64,000 nucleotides of DNA. It comes from Breviolum minutum Mf 1.05b.01. Taxonomy: Eukaryota; Sar; Dinophyceae; Suessiales; Symbiodiniaceae. The notes beneath the pieces were generated by a model. The model had not been told where the DNA came from, ran no database searches, and saw nothing but the letters and a program-made list of their open reading frames with translations. Shown in pieces: positions 1 to 11,945 of this stretch; the stretch's first letter is position 1, and every line of letters starts with the position of its first letter. The stretch lies in contig DF239101.1 of assembly GCA_000507305.1 (NCBI GenBank), forward strand, positions 124,001-188,000, read 5' to 3'. The position numbers and the translations under genes are program-made.

Positions 1-854
1 TACCAAAATCATTCATCTTCTTCACCCCTCCCCCGTGTCCAACAGGCTCTGGATAGAAGATTCATGAAAGCAAACGAACTCGTCTTGTCCATGTTCGATT
101 CACTAGGATTTCAATAAAACATCAACAACTGCACCATGGTGAGTCATCTCCAGAGTGACTTGAGAGACTTTTCAGCTCTTTGGTTCGACATTTTTTGGCA
201 CGATTTAGCCCTCATCTCCAGCTCCTGACATCAGCTCTCTCAAACATTGGAGAACTCCCCAACCATCAATGAATCAATACTTAGGAGTCATCCTTTAAGA
301 TGTGGGAGAGCTCACCAAAAAAAACACATGTTGAGGCTCCAATCATAATCTACCCCCCAACCGCAGCTTCAAACATCTTGGTCCATGATCAGATCCGAGT
401 GCCTTTTGACACATTTGCATGATACTCATCGGTGGAAGATCTCCATCAAATGACAGCACCAAGCGAAAGCACTCACGCCTTGGGCTGTTTAAACAGGCAG
501 GATGTCACACAAAGAGTATCTCACTGTTTCCTCATAGAACTCATCTTCCATGTTATACTGTTACTGTTTTATCTCATATCTACCAAGACACGTGTGATGA
601 GTCCCAACATGCTGTGTAGAAGAATGATGCGCATCGACAGTGATGTTGCCTGGCCAATCCGAGGAAGTTTGGAGCAGGAAAGCTACTCATCAACCGTAGC
701 ATCTTGTTTCGAAACATTTTTTTTTGGTTATGGCAAGATTGGTGGGAATATTTAAGCTTGGTTGGGTAAACTGACGGGTCACTTGAAGTTGAAGCTATTC
801 TTTTGAAGGGATTTTCGTTCTGCTGAGGTATGGCAGTCTGATCAATGCAAATAC

Positions 855-931
855 CACAAGTGGCTAGGCTGAGTGGCATGATCATGAACTGCACACATCT
901 CCTCTGTTCCAGGTCAAACCTTGTCCAGTAG
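855..931 (-). CDS. Candidate internal exon of unidentified minus-strand gene
   Basis: A 77 bp stretch bounded by a pyrimidine-rich acceptor (CTGTCTTCCAG) and a GTATTT donor. It encodes a 25-residue polar/hydrophobic segment (YWTRFDLEQRR, then VQFMIMPLSLATC). Its phase fits the exon at 1155-1206: that exon leaves 2 nt and this one starts with 1 nt, giving an Ala codon across the junction. The two are therefore probably consecutive exons. No family is recognised. Splice sites and phase are seen; that this is a gene is inference. Confidence 0.42.
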
Positions 932-1154
932 CTGGAAGACAGAGTTCCTGGCTGCTTCAAAATAGAGGTGGACATCACCATTTAGGTAAAAATGGCGAAG
1001 TTTCATATAGCTCACCCGAGCTGAATTCATGGTCCTTGTGGTTTGTAATGCTGGGATCTCTTGCAGAATTCCAAACCACCAGGGCCACAAATTATCATGT
1101 GATCTTTTGGTGAGACAGGAATCATTTCTACTTAAGAGCTGTAACTTTCATCAC

Positions 1155-1206
1155 GCCTCCATCAGCAGTTCAAGCTCTGCCAGAAACTCCTCCAGGCCGC
1201 AGACAT
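1155..1206 (-). CDS. Candidate short exon, upstream partner of 855-931
   Basis: A 52 bp exon after a strong acceptor (TTTAGTATCTTCAG) and before a GTGATG donor. It encodes an acidic, leucine-rich helix-like segment, VCGLEEFLAELELLMEA. GC content is clearly above the surrounding DNA. Phase agrees with the exon at 855-931. A plus-strand reading of the same region (Ser/Lys-rich, 1138-1310) is also open but lacks comparable splice sites. Confidence 0.42.
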
Positions 1207-1808
1207 CTGAAGATACTAAATATAACGAACCAAAGAAAGGAAAACCAACATCAATCAAAGACATCCAAAAAGGATACGTTTCATTCTTTGCGTTTGTGGA
1301 AGTCCACATGTAATTTACCTTGAAACACTCATACCAGCACATTCGCCGAATATGAAGAATTCAACATCTAGATTCAAGGCCTTCAAATTTTGAACGTGTC
1401 CAACATGGTGGCAACAACCTCTGCATCAACTACCTCAGGCATATAGATATCTAGTCAGTAAAGATCACATATTGCGGGGGAAATCCAGCAGTATCATGTA
1501 TACATGTATAAATATAAATTATATATACATATTGATGTATATATATGCAATGTTTTCATCAAAACCAATTACTGACTATATTGAAATGGCTAAACTATTG
1601 ATTCATCAAGCAACGTCCGTAGAAATAACTTATAGTATCTTATAGTATCAAGTTGCTGTGATATATTTTTTGCATCCTTCCTAGTGTCCTGGCCAGCCAA
1701 TTGGAGTTCAGTGATCAGCACGGTGGCACCTTCATGGGCAGCCTCCTTGACCTCAGACAGCACCCAAATAAAGTGCCAGGATCACCTCCCCTTTAAGGAG
1801 GGGGGGTG

Positions 1809-2023
1809 NNNNNNNNNNNNNNNNNNNNNNNNNNNNNNNNNNNNNNNNNNNNNNNNNNNNNNNNNNNNNNNNNNNNNNNNNNNNNNNNNNNNNNNNNNNN
1901 NNNNNNNNNNNNNNNNNNNNNNNNNNNNNNNNNNNNNNNNNNNNNNNNNNNNNNNNNNNNNNNNNNNNNNNNNNNNNNNNNNNNNNNNNNNNNNNNNNNN
2001 NNNNNNNNNNNNNNNNNNNNNNN
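1809..2023. other. Assembly gap (215 N)
   Basis: A run of 215 undetermined bases. The left flank ends in a run of seven G and the right flank has a run of nine G about 20 bp in. GTGCCAGG occurs on both sides (near 1772 and 2053). The gap probably spans a low-complexity or repeated segment. Nothing can be said about its content, and any ORF crossing it is meaningless. Confidence 0.99.
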
Positions 2024-2128
2024 CCCATTATTTCATTTGTAAGGGGGGGGGATGTGCCAGGTAAAGGAAGGTCATACCCGTGATGTTCAGTGAATCAGGG
2101 ATGGACCTAGTGGTACTTTAGTACTTAC

Positions 2129-2375
2129 TTTTTGTCAACTGGACCAGGACTTTCAGGACAAGGCCAAAGATCATACACTGCCAACATCTTAACTTGGTAG
2201 TTCAAGGCTTCAAGGTGTTGCGGATTTCCATGTTGAACCTTTTTCATTGGAGGATGAATCTCAATTGCACTCAGTGTGGATGTTTCATGACATAGGGAGG
2301 ACAGTGCTTTCAGAAGGCAAGCATACATCATGGACAATACTTCACACGCAGGATGCCTGGGCGATTTCGACCCAG
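2129..2375 (-). CDS. Candidate exon of unidentified minus-strand gene
   Basis: An open segment of about 82 codons that begins after a TGTTTTCAG acceptor (an alternative, CGCCCAG, lies 19 bp further on) and ends at a consensus GTAAGT donor. It encodes a soluble-looking segment (ACEVLSMMYACLLKAL, then HPPMKKVQHGN, LAVYDLWPC). No domain is recognised. It probably belongs to the same gene as the exons at 1.16 and 0.86 kb. Its end phase does not fit 1155-1206 directly, so at least one more exon would lie between, possibly within the assembly gap. Confidence 0.38.
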
Positions 2376-2399
2376 CTGAAAACATCTAAGACAACTTTT

Positions 2400-3500
2400 A
2401 TGTATTCCAGTCCGAAGCAATCATGAATCGTGAAGAATGATGAGGGACCCCAGCCATGTTTAATTGGCTTTGTGTGCGGGCAAATAGACAGCGAGGGAAA
2501 CGGATCCCTCATGAGTATACAAGGCAAAAAATCATAGGCATTGGCATCGCTCTTCAACATTCCTTGGGGTGTTGGAAATCGAACAAGTTGTGGTATGATG
2601 TGGATAGTTAAAAAGGCAGTCACACATTGCCCATACACAAACCGAGCCATGGAAGGGTCCGTCTGCGTCTTTTAGGAACATGTCATGGTTGTGTCACATG
2701 CATTCAAATGCTAGGTCCTGCACCTTTCACATCAAACTTGTATCACTTGCACATGCAGGTGACAAAATATTTTAGAATCCATGAATCCCGAATCCCAAAT
2801 CCCCAGCAACCGGGCCATTGATGAGATGTTGATTCAACACGATGTTCAAAACCAAAAAAACAAAAAACATATCAACCTTGATATGTGCACATGTAATATT
2901 TATACACAGTATCAAAACAAGCAACGCCATCTTCAAGGTGTAGAATTGGAGAAAAGGTATGTAGCTCGATACAGGAGTGTGAAGAAACTCAAGGCAACTC
3001 CTCAGATTTTTTTCACACAACAGGGCGAGTCACTTGTTCGATGCTCTGCAAAGGGGAGCATCGGACTAGTTGCGCACGCCTGTCACTCAGCCAGAAAAGT
3101 CCCTGACCATGACGTATCTTGGTGAACTATGATACATGTATTTTTTACCAAAAGCATGACTCGCCCCTTGACATACGTGGTCATTGTGATGCGGATTGAG
3201 TATGCATACATACTGATATGAGACATTAAATGTTCTTCTGGATTTGCTTGGATAGGTTTTGATCATTTTGTCATTACCACATGGACTTTGGATGAAACGA
3301 GCCATTGAGATCTAGCAGCTTTCTTCCCCAAATGGACCCTGATTGAAAGATATTGGCCAAAGTAAAGGTAAGTAATCTTCCCATATCTTCCCCAAGTATC
3401 CCTAAGTGGGGATACGAATTCAAACCAATTAAATTCAGTTTGTCATTCATCAAGAAAAACAGAATGCCGAAAAACAGAAAAGTTTGAAACCATTAGAGAT
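2400..3500. other. AT-rich non-coding DNA, no gene seen
   Basis: Short overlapping ORFs occur on both strands but none has convincing splice sites or composition. A minus-strand segment near 2494-2562 (MLKSDANAYDFLPC) follows a weak AAG acceptor and could be another exon of the gene downstream, but this is not secure. Confidence 0.4.
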
Positions 3501-3520
3501 ACAATGGTTATGCACAGTAC

Positions 3521-3622
3521 CTGTTGTTGTTGTTGTTGTTGCTGTTGTTGTTGTTGTTGCTGTTGTTGTTGTGGTTGTGGTTGTGGTTGTGGTTGTGGTT
3601 GTGGTTGTGGTGGTTGTTGTCG

Positions 3623-3671
<49 letters not shown>
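3521..3671. repeat. TTG/GTT trinucleotide microsatellite with GGTTGT block
   Basis: About 150 bp of (TTG)n. In its centre is a run of hexamer GGTTGT repeats, followed by one CGT interruption and a second pure run. All six frames stay open through it (poly-Gln, poly-Val, poly-Cys and so on), so the ORFs across it are repeat artefacts. Confidence 0.97.
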
Positions 3672-4286
3672 GACATCCGAATATGTTTCCACCCGTCGGC
3701 CTTCCCTCTTTGGTTGCTTTCCGTTGTTCTACCAAGACCTGGACCATTCAATCATGCTACCATGGACGCAACACATTGGGGGGGAACTACTCAGCTTCAT
3801 GGCATCCAATGACTAGAAATCCAGAAACGGCCAAGATTTACATATGAACAAATTGCATTACCCCCGGAAGTTAGAAGTGAAATCTTAAAAATAGCATTAT
3901 CTTTGGAGCAAGGAGATTCCTTTTATAAACAATCATGATAAGCTCCATGAGAAACTGTGGTGGCAAACTCACACTAGGTCCAACTTCCCAAAGGTATCCA
4001 CATGCCACAGGAATACATTCAATTAACTACTCAAGGTTTGGAAATAATGTCATAAATCTGCCTGAAATCAGCAGAAACAACATGTTGGATGTGGCAAAGG
4101 GAAGCGACAAAAATGAGGATTGCAGCATTGGAAGAAAAAAACAAAAAAACAAAGTCGCCAGGCACCAGTAGATTCCAATGTCTGGAGATCACATCTGGAA
4201 GCTGGCAGCTTCCAGTGATTTACAGGGGATCAATCTGAAATCCTACCCCGCCATTGAAAAATCACAGTTTTAAGGGTTTCCCCCTA

Positions 4287-4388
4287 CTGTTGATGGCTGA
4301 AATCCGGCGATCACCAGTTGATATGGTAAATATCCCATTTACAGGGTTTTATACATCCCAGGTGGTGCAGGATTTCTTCCATCAACAG
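4287..4388. mobile_element. MITE family B, copy 1 (TA target site)
   Basis: 102 bp, flanked by TA on both sides, with terminal inverted repeats starting CTGTTGATGG and ending CCATCAACAG. The TIRs extend inward (GAAATCC...). It has no coding capacity. TA duplication and this size fit a Stowaway-like derivative of a Tc1/mariner transposon. Further copies are at 6297, 6640, 44820 and 52325. Confidence 0.85.
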
Positions 4389-4819
4389 TATCAATCACTT
4401 CAAGCATTGAATGGCACACATAATCCAACCCCACAAAGGCACCTTCAACTCGTCGTAAATGGATGGACACTGACTGCTGAGACCTGGGTAGCATGGATCA
4501 CCATCCCCACCCCACCCCATCCCACAATGAGCAGAAAACACCACGGACATCTAAAGGCCGTGGTCCAACTAGTACAGTATATAATTTGAGCAAGTACTTG
4601 AGAATTCATTTACAACTACAGTATACTTGCATTGAATGGCAGTCGTGTGGTCCTGTACTCTTTGAACATGATTAATCAAACGAGTTTTGGGCACATCGTT
4701 ATTGAAAACCTCCCCTGCAGCCAAGAGCTACGAGATCTTTGTGTCTCAACTTTATTCTTGCAATGTAACGCAATATGCGCTTTTGACGCATACCACAGCC
4801 AAAATCCTTACCCAAAAGT

Positions 4820-4964
4820 TCATCCAGGAAATTATTTAATTTTGCTTTTTTGCGGTTCTGCCCAAAATATTTTTGTTTGAACCGTTGGAACTGCGCGCCG
4901 AGAAACTGTCGCATCGCAGCAACAAGGCACGAAATTTCCCCTCCTTCTCTTGCAAATCCTCCAT
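4820..4964 (-). CDS. Candidate exon, possibly with start codon
   Basis: Two overlapping minus-strand frames are open here. One begins at an ATG at 4964 and reads MEDLQEKEGKFRALLLRC, a highly charged helical segment. The other is a longer basic frame (FQRFKQKYFGQNRKKAK). Only one can be real. The neighbouring DNA is AT-rich. No splice signal clearly decides the boundaries and no family is recognised. Confidence 0.25.
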
Positions 4965-4989
4965 GGCCTTGCTTCATCGCAGCAGGCAC

Positions 4990-5600
4990 CCGCTACTAAG
5001 GCATTGAATCACATTGTGGATCAAACAATAAATAGCAAGTGAAAACATCCCAAATGCATGCAGAAAATGTCACGCAAAACCAGGGGAAACTACAAATTCC
5101 ATCAAATTCCATGGGTTTGTGATGGTTTGATGCTTTAGCTTGCGTACTTTCTTGACAAAAATTGGGATGCCCAATTTTGAGACCTCATCATACCCTCCTG
5201 ATCGGGTAAACGACCGTGTCGCCATAGCAAAATGTACTGTAGAACTCAGTTCAACAGTTTGACAGAAGATAGTGACTTCTGATACGGGAGCAGTTTCTAG
5301 AAATGCAGGTACGCTATCTCACAAACTGCTTTATAGATCTAGGGCAGGGCAAATATCTCCGTCTTTTAGATATCTCAACATGTTGCACATTATGTTATCT
5401 TAGTTGGAGCATGTTGAGAGTTGAGATCATCTTCCACCAATTTTAATCATCTTCCACAAGATCTACACGCGGATCAACCCACCTTGCCTGGAGAATGGAT
5501 ATCGGTTGCATGACGAGCAACGATTCATCCAAGACCTTCCCGATTTCCAATGATGATAAATGCTTAAAACAAATGGGATTCTCCAGTCAGCTTTGCTAAG
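4990..5600. other. Non-coding DNA, nothing recognised
   Basis: AT-rich sequence without a convincing exon, inverted repeat or RNA gene. Confidence 0.4.
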
Positions 5601-5605
5601 AGTTA

Positions 5606-5624
5606 TTGTTGCTGCTGTTGTTTT

Positions 5625-5690
<66 letters not shown>

Positions 5691-5704
5691 CTGTTGTTGT
5701 TGAT
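5606..5704. repeat. TTG/GTT trinucleotide microsatellite
   Basis: About 100 bp of nearly pure (TTG)n, then a short TGATGATGATG run. It is a second array of the same motif as that at 3521-3671, 2 kb away. Open frames across it (poly-Gln, poly-Thr) are artefacts of the repeat. Confidence 0.97.
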
Positions 5705-6296
5705 GATGATGTCTTGGCTTTGGAATCAATCCAAACCCTAAAGTGAAAGGGTTTGGATGAAAAGATTATGAAGGGACAAATATACAATGATCTATAATTT
5801 AATAATGATCTATCCTTAGATTTCCATTGAGCATTGTCTGTTGTCGCTGCAACCGCTTCATGAAACAACATGAAACAACTAGAGTTGTGTCCGGAAGAAG
5901 GTCACCAACTTATATATGTCACAGATTGTTGTTGACAAAAATGTGGCGACCACCACCTGGGATGTAACAAATACGTGTAAATAGTGGTACAAAATACTTG
6001 TTCGTGCAGAATTTATTCCTCGGCAGTGTGTCATCCATTTCCCAAACACTATTCAAAACACGAACGCCAATTGAATCCAGTCGCATTCTGGTACCAAATC
6101 ATTCAACGTGCTTAGGCACATGCAATGCTTTGGTTAATTTGTTGCTAGATAGTGTTTTATATTTAAGAAACCTTTTTTCTCTGGAGCTACCTACTTCATG
6201 GCCCAGTAGACTCATCAACTTCACCACCAACTTCAACCACCAACAAACAATTCAGTGACATTAATCAATTAAAACCACACACACAACACTAACATA

Positions 6297-6401
6297 CAGT
6301 TAATGGAAGAAATACGGCGATCACCAGTTAATATGGTAAATATCCCATTATTTTCATGGTTTTATACATCCCAGGTGGTGCAGGAGTTCTTCCACCAACA
6401 G
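6297..6401. mobile_element. MITE family B, copy 2
   Basis: 105 bp between TA dinucleotides. It starts CAGTTAATGGAAGAAAT and ends TTCTTCCACCAACAG. The interior closely matches copy 1, including AATATCCCATT and TACATCCCAGGTGGTGCAGGA. Confidence 0.8.
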
Positions 6402-6639
6402 TATTCCTGAAACATCCCCACCCAACCTCCGCGATAAAGCCCTGCACTGCACGAATCACACTCTCAGGTTGAATGACCTGTGCAGCGACAAAGAATGGTT
6501 CCCTGTCTGATGACTGAGGACTGCGAGTAGTAGACACCATAAATATGGTGTGGTTTTCTGTACATTATTTACAAATCGCAACTAGTTCAGGAATGTTCCT
6601 TAAAACATGATCTTACAAACTGAAACTGTGAACTGAATA

Positions 6640-6744
6640 CTCTTGCTGGAAGAAATCCTGCAAAAGTTGATATGCATGAAACCATAAACATGAGAAATGA
6701 CCATCCATGTCAACTGGTTTGCAAGGGATTTATTCAATAAACAG
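6640..6744. mobile_element. MITE family B, diverged copy
   Basis: 105 bp between TA dinucleotides. It starts CTCTTGCTGGAAGAAATCCTGC and ends GCAAGGGATTTATTCAATAAACAG. Length, flanks and TIR positions match family B but the sequence has drifted. Confidence 0.55.
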
Positions 6745-6981
6745 TAGTACCAGTACTGTTGGGCTAGAGCTGAAGCAACCACTAACGATCATCCTGGAAG
6801 TGCTTCCAGAACTGAAACTGAACATCCAACTGAGCATCTGTTTTCAGGCAAGATTTATTCAAAGATCACTTTGAAATACTGTTGATGGACGACACACCTT
6901 TTATCTGTTTCACCGTTCAACTGGTTATAACCTCGATTACCATGTTCATTGAAACGTCCAAATATTTCATCTTGGTAGATA

Positions 6982-7084
6982 TGGGTGTTTCCCAAAATAG
7001 TGGTACCCCCAAATCATCCATTTCAATAGGGTTTTCCATTATAAACCATCTATTTTGGGGTACCCCGATTTTTGGAAACACCCA
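6982..7084. mobile_element. MITE family C, copy 1 (TA target site)
   Basis: 103 bp flanked by TA. TIRs are TGGGTGTTTCC and GGAAACACCCA, extending through AAAATAG...GGTAC and GTACCCC..ATTTT. The centre reads AATCATCCATTT and AAACCATCTATTTT. A second copy of exactly the same length lies at 57676-57778. Confidence 0.88.
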
Positions 7085-7537
7085 TATGTTTGTTTCTTGA
7101 AAAACGCACCTCGGGACCCCAATCTTCCAGACCCCGAGTCCAATTGGCTCACCTTCAACAGCATAAGTTGTTCAAAGGAAGTGAGACCTCAGCTCCCGTT
7201 TGGGAGCAATTCAACCATCAGGGATGGTTAAGCAGAGATGTTTTGTAAGGCAACCAACCCAGTTGGGAAAGCATTCAATAGGTTCAATATTTTTTGGTTG
7301 TGATTTATTTCCAGGAAGTCATGAATTTTGGAGAAAACCCAATGCTGTGGCCAGGGTGTTATGGCTTTTCAAGTCACCGAAGGAACCTTGCAACTGCAAA
7401 GCACCAGAGTCTAGAGGGATGCACCATAAAAATAAAGCTGCTAGCTGATTGTCAGTGGACGCTCTAGGCTTCACAACAAAATCTTGCCAAAGCATCTGTT
7501 CTTTGCTAGATGACTACGTGATAAGCAAAAAATCCTT

Positions 7538-7718
7538 TTACTGAATAGGAAAATTACGTCTCCACCAGTTCGCAAATCTTTCACTTGCATGGGCCAATGG
7601 CATTCCGAAACCATCCCTGTACCGCGCCACCTCAAACATCGCCGGGCTGTCCCACCATCGTAGTTCATGTCTTTTTGTCGGGTCGGAAAGGACCTGGCCC
7701 GGTCTGAAAGCATCGGTC
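7538..7718 (-). CDS. Terminal exon of unidentified minus-strand gene
   Basis: One of the clearest exons in the window: 181 bp, GC-rich, after a CACTGTGGCAG acceptor and ending in TAA. It encodes 59 residues with coding-like composition (DAFRPGQVLSDPTKRHEL, RWWDSPAMFEVARYRDGFG, SERFANWWRRNFPIQ). There is no ATG because the exon is internal in the protein. The Trp-rich C-terminus (ELRWWDSP, FANWWRRN) is distinctive, but I do not recognise the family. Upstream exons would lie above 7.72 kb. Confidence 0.5.
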
Positions 7719-7739
7719 CTGCCACAGTGTGTGGGCTCT

Positions 7740-10700
7740 ATCTAAAAGAACCTGGACATCCTGCATATCCGCCATGTGTTAGAGTCATGTATGTAGTTTG
7801 TTCACGTAGGTACACTATAGATTGAAATAAACCTCTGCATGGGCTTATGCGTGTGTATGCGTGCTTCTATGTCTGATTGTATGTCAGTGTAAGACTATCC
7901 CAAGCAATACATTTGCATGAAGGATATGTAGACTATATTATAAACAAACTTACAATTATATATATATGTATTCGTATATATTGTGATATATTTATACACA
8001 TGTATGAGCATCACAAGCAATCTCAAATGCTCATATAGAGCAGATATACAGCTGCTTTCACAGCTTGGCCGCCCTTGAAGTTACGGCTTTCACACTGATA
8101 TGTCTGGACATTGGGATTTCTTTAAATCATTTTTGTTATATCAATAAATCCAATAGCATCATTATAGTATAACTATGTAACAATGTACAAGTGAATTATT
8201 ATTGTATACATTGACGGTTTACCACTGATTATTTCAATCCAGATAATGTGAACACATGTTTCTTCATTGGCGTCGGAAAGGAACAATCTTCGCGAGTGGG
8301 TCACGCAACCAAGCAGCCAAATCACCACATATGTCTAGACATACACATGTACAGCTTAAATGAATTCTACATACCTGTGGAATGTTCAGACCCCCCCAAA
8401 AATGAACCTACTCCAATCCTATCCAATACAGAAGAATATAATATGACGCAATTGTGGGGTTTCTTCCTGTTTCTTCAGTACCCCAAAACTTGAGCTTTAT
8501 CTCATTTCATACTCCGGGCATTGGATCATCTGATCATCGCAGGTTTCTAGACTTGGAAGTTCATGTTTGTAAGATGCCTCCTTGAAATCTTTCATTGAGC
8601 TCAAGAAATCTCGACTGCGGATTCGTATCAAAAGCACATATTTCAGATTTGTTTGAAGGACAAACCGTTGAAACACAATCCTTGAAGTGCTAAGACAATT
8701 CAACACCCTTGGCTCCCCAACATTGTTTGGACCTTGCCGTTCTCCTGTGAAAACAGTCGTTGCAAGGGCTGCTTCAACATGATGGAATCATGCACCGGAT
8801 CACTTCGAAAACAGTTTTGGAGATGCAGTTTTTATGCAACTGCACAGGACGTGTTAGTGTGGTCATAAATCTTCCACAATCAGCAAGTGTCATAGAGTCA
8901 TGGACCCAACAAAACCCAACATCTTCAGTGTGTGCCAAGCAGAAAAGCTTCCTTTCTTCCATGTTTCCTCTGCTTTCCTCTTCCTCAATTTTTCCCCTTG
9001 TTCTCCTCTTTTTCTTCCCCTTCTTCCTCATCTTCATCTGCCTGGGAGGATAAAATGGCTGGATAGGTAGATTCTACATGTGATTCTTCAGAGATTCCGG
9101 TGAGGCACCTATCATGACACTATCTCATAGAACAACTATTACATGATATCTTGCGAAAAGTTGCAACACAAGCCGGAAAAAATAAAACTTTGGAACACTA
9201 GCCACTTGCAACATACCCCTCATGTTGAAAGCAGCATCCATGCCATGAGTTCACAAGATCTCCAGCGCTCCTCTTCCAAGTCGTCCACAGCACCTACGAA
9301 CAATGGCCGTGGATAGTTGACCTTTGATACAAGTATGTCCATTGCTTGCCGAACTTGAAGGGTCAGTTGGTTCATGTATGCCTTTTAGTATTCTAAGAGT
9401 CTTTGGGACTTCTCTGAATATGCGATGACATTAAACGCCCAGCCTAAACTTCCAATGAACCGGTGGATCATTGAGCAACTATTGCAAAGCTAATCCTCCT
9501 TTTGTAACTGCAAAAACGATGTGGGGTGTAAATTCCAGTAAGATATCGACAGATTCAAACATCTAATGATGGTCAAATCAATATCATCGTTGCGGTCACA
9601 ACTGTAGGGACCAACCCACTCCCACGATTTAAAGCTATGACCAAACAGTGCACAGCCATGAGGAAAGAACTTGTGTAGAAACTTCAACGCGACAAGCAGG
9701 GAACAAATACATCGAAAAACTTCCCTGACGTTACATACATTCCCCATCTGGTATCACCAATAGGGGTCTGGTACTCTAGCCTTTTTTGAGCCGTATCCTG
9801 ATCTTCGTCCTTCTCCGATCCTTATCCTAGTCTGACCATGTTTCCTTGCAGTGACTCCAGGTCAAAACAAAATCACCCAGTTCAAGATTGATTAGACGCA
9901 CCCATCCTTCCTCGAAGTGAAATCCGATGAAATTTTCCACCATCAAAGGGGCGGTCAATAGAAAATATAATACAGTATGTTTTCTTTGGGTACAAAGGGT
10001 GTCACTTTTTGGATCTGTCACCTGTTTGTTAAAATGCGCCTTGAGAACCATCCTCTGACCTGGGCAAAATTCGGGCAAGTCTGGCTTCTGATACACTGGG
10101 GTTGACATGTTGTGAAGGTTTTAGCAGTTTCAAAAGTGGACTATGTTTGATAATTTATCAATATGCCCAAAGATCTGGGCAAATGAGAATTTAGATTTAC
10201 TCCACCAACCTCAACATTGCTGAACATGTCCCATTTTCGTACCTTTTGGGGTGACTTCTCCAAGTCCGTCACTATGATTTGACCAAATTGGATGTGGTGA
10301 AAGTCACTAAAACACAGCATCTTTCGCATGTCCCCTGGATTAGACACGCATGGCACTTCTGGTGTCTGAAGTCACATTGGAGCAACTGTCCCCCAAAATC
10401 ATGCGGCTCAAGTGGCTCAACCGTGACTTCCTTCCGGTATCGTTGCCACGGCTCAGGAAAGTGTGCACAGGCAAAGAAAAGCTCTCCTGGAACAGTGGAA
10501 AAAACAACACGAATCTTGACTGTCACTCTTGCAACGTGAGGTTTTGTCTTGTTGGGTGCATATTTGGCTCGTAACAACAAGATAAAACGAAGCATAGAGT
10601 TGAAAGATCTGCTTCTTAGGCATTGACTTGCATGCTAGGTTTGAATCCAAAGTAAGCTGGTGGTTCAGGCATCTGGCAAAGATCAACTATGAAACATACC

Positions 10701-10985
10701 TCTGACTCCTTTGACCAAATCTTCAGCCGTTTCCATAAAGGACTCTTTTGTCCGCAAACATGTCATATCCCCTCACCAAACATGGTCAAACCTCATAGAC
10801 TCAGATATCGAAATAGTGGAACAAAACAACAACACACGCCATATCACACCATACATTTTCACTTATGATACATGTATATACTGTAATGTGTATTTTTTAT
10901 GTGCCGAGGTCGTATTGATTGCAGGTGTTGTGAATTTGACAACATGAGGCATCCCAAAGTCCATAGTTTAACTTCTCAGTAGTTG
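7740..10985. other. AT-rich DNA without a secure gene
   Basis: Contains TA-rich stretches (7950-8010), a C/T-rich tract at 8960-9045 that gives spurious Lys/Glu-rich ORFs, and scattered short ORFs on both strands (longest about 107 codons at 10272-10595, minus). None combines splice consensus with coding-like composition convincingly. Exons may be hidden here. Confidence 0.4.
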
Positions 10986-10986
10986 A

Positions 10987-11128
10987 ACTCCCTGGTGCCT
11001 GTGGGTGGACGTGACAAGGCTTGCCGCCATTGAGCAATATTTACCACGATGTCCTGCTGAATTCAATCGAGATGGAGCAGGTGAAATTGGTGAAAGATGG
11101 CAACCCATTTGGGATACAATGAAACTCT
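10987..11128 (+). CDS. Candidate plus-strand exon
   Basis: A plus-strand open segment with strongly coding-like content (LWVDVTRLAAIEQYLPRC, then EFNRDGAGEIGERWQPIW), ending at a GTAAAT donor just before an in-frame TAG. An acceptor (AACTTCTCAG) sits 15-20 bp upstream, but reading from it in this phase meets a TGA. Either the true acceptor is internal or the copy is damaged. No family is recognised. Confidence 0.33.
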
Positions 11129-11709
11129 GTAAATAGTGATGAACTAGCTGCTAGCTGTTAAGTGGCCTGGGAGTTGCGTAACTTTAGCAGATGCATCGAC
11201 CTTAGTAGTGTAAACTGCTGGGTGCGTTTTATCTCCAGGACTGGTTGGTGGATTCTGCCAAGATATTGATGCTACAAAAACAAATGCAAAATTCATAAAT
11301 TCGAAAACATTGCTCAAAGGTTCCCCCCAAAATCAAAAAGTCAACTTGTGGGATAGATCTATCATGCCATGATTCGTTCACATCACTTTAACACCTTCCC
11401 CCAAAAAAGAACACATCCACACCATCAAAACACTCTCGTTGAGACAAGCCCATTTTTTTTGGCGGCCGCTTGCTCCGCACGGTCGCACGCTGCTAGAGCA
11501 GCATTGAAGGTCAGTTCACTGATCTCGCCTCAAAAAACACATCAAGGTTAACATCAAATATATATTTCCAGCTTGGCTTCAGAGTAGGGGTTGGAAACCA
11601 ACTCTAGATATGTAAACACTCTAAAGTACAACAAAATCATCAGACTTTGGGACATTCTAATTCTTGGGTGTTTTTAGAAAGCCTGTGAGAAGGACCCTTT
11701 ATATACTGT

Positions 11710-11945
11710 CACAAACCGCCAAAAATTGAAACTTCTTTTTGAAAACTTCTTTTGTAACAATCCAACTTCTTTCTTTTTTTGCATCTTTTTTTGGAAAGTT
11801 GTTTTTTNAAACTTCTTGAAACTTTGTTAAAGTTGTTTTTTCTGCAAAAAGTTGTTTCTGAAACTTCTTTTTGAAGAAAAAAGAAGATTCAAAAGTTGTT
11901 GAATGTTTCAAAAAAACATTGTTGCTTTTTGAAGTTGTTTGTTGC
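11710..11945. repeat. Degenerate AAACTTCTTTTT / AAAGTTGTTTTT array
   Basis: About 235 bp built from two alternating degenerate 12-mers, AAACTTCTTTTT and AAAGTTGTTTTT, with their complements late in the array (AAGAAGATT, CAAAAGTTGTTG). It contains one undetermined base at 11808. The mixture of both orientations would let a transcript fold on itself. Not coding. Confidence 0.75.

Noticed and set aside
1684-2064. ORFs crossing the N run
   Set aside because: They consist mostly of undetermined residues.
3443-3816. Long ORFs encoding poly-Gln, poly-Val, poly-Cys proteins
   Set aside because: All six frames are open because of the (TTG)n repeat; no flanking coding evidence.
8774-9037. Minus-strand Lys/Glu-rich 87-codon ORF
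   Set aside because: Due to a C/T-rich tract on the plus strand; no splice signals or domain.
10400-10415. GCGGCTCAAG as another spliced-leader relic
   Set aside because: Only eight leader bases match, expected by chance in this length.
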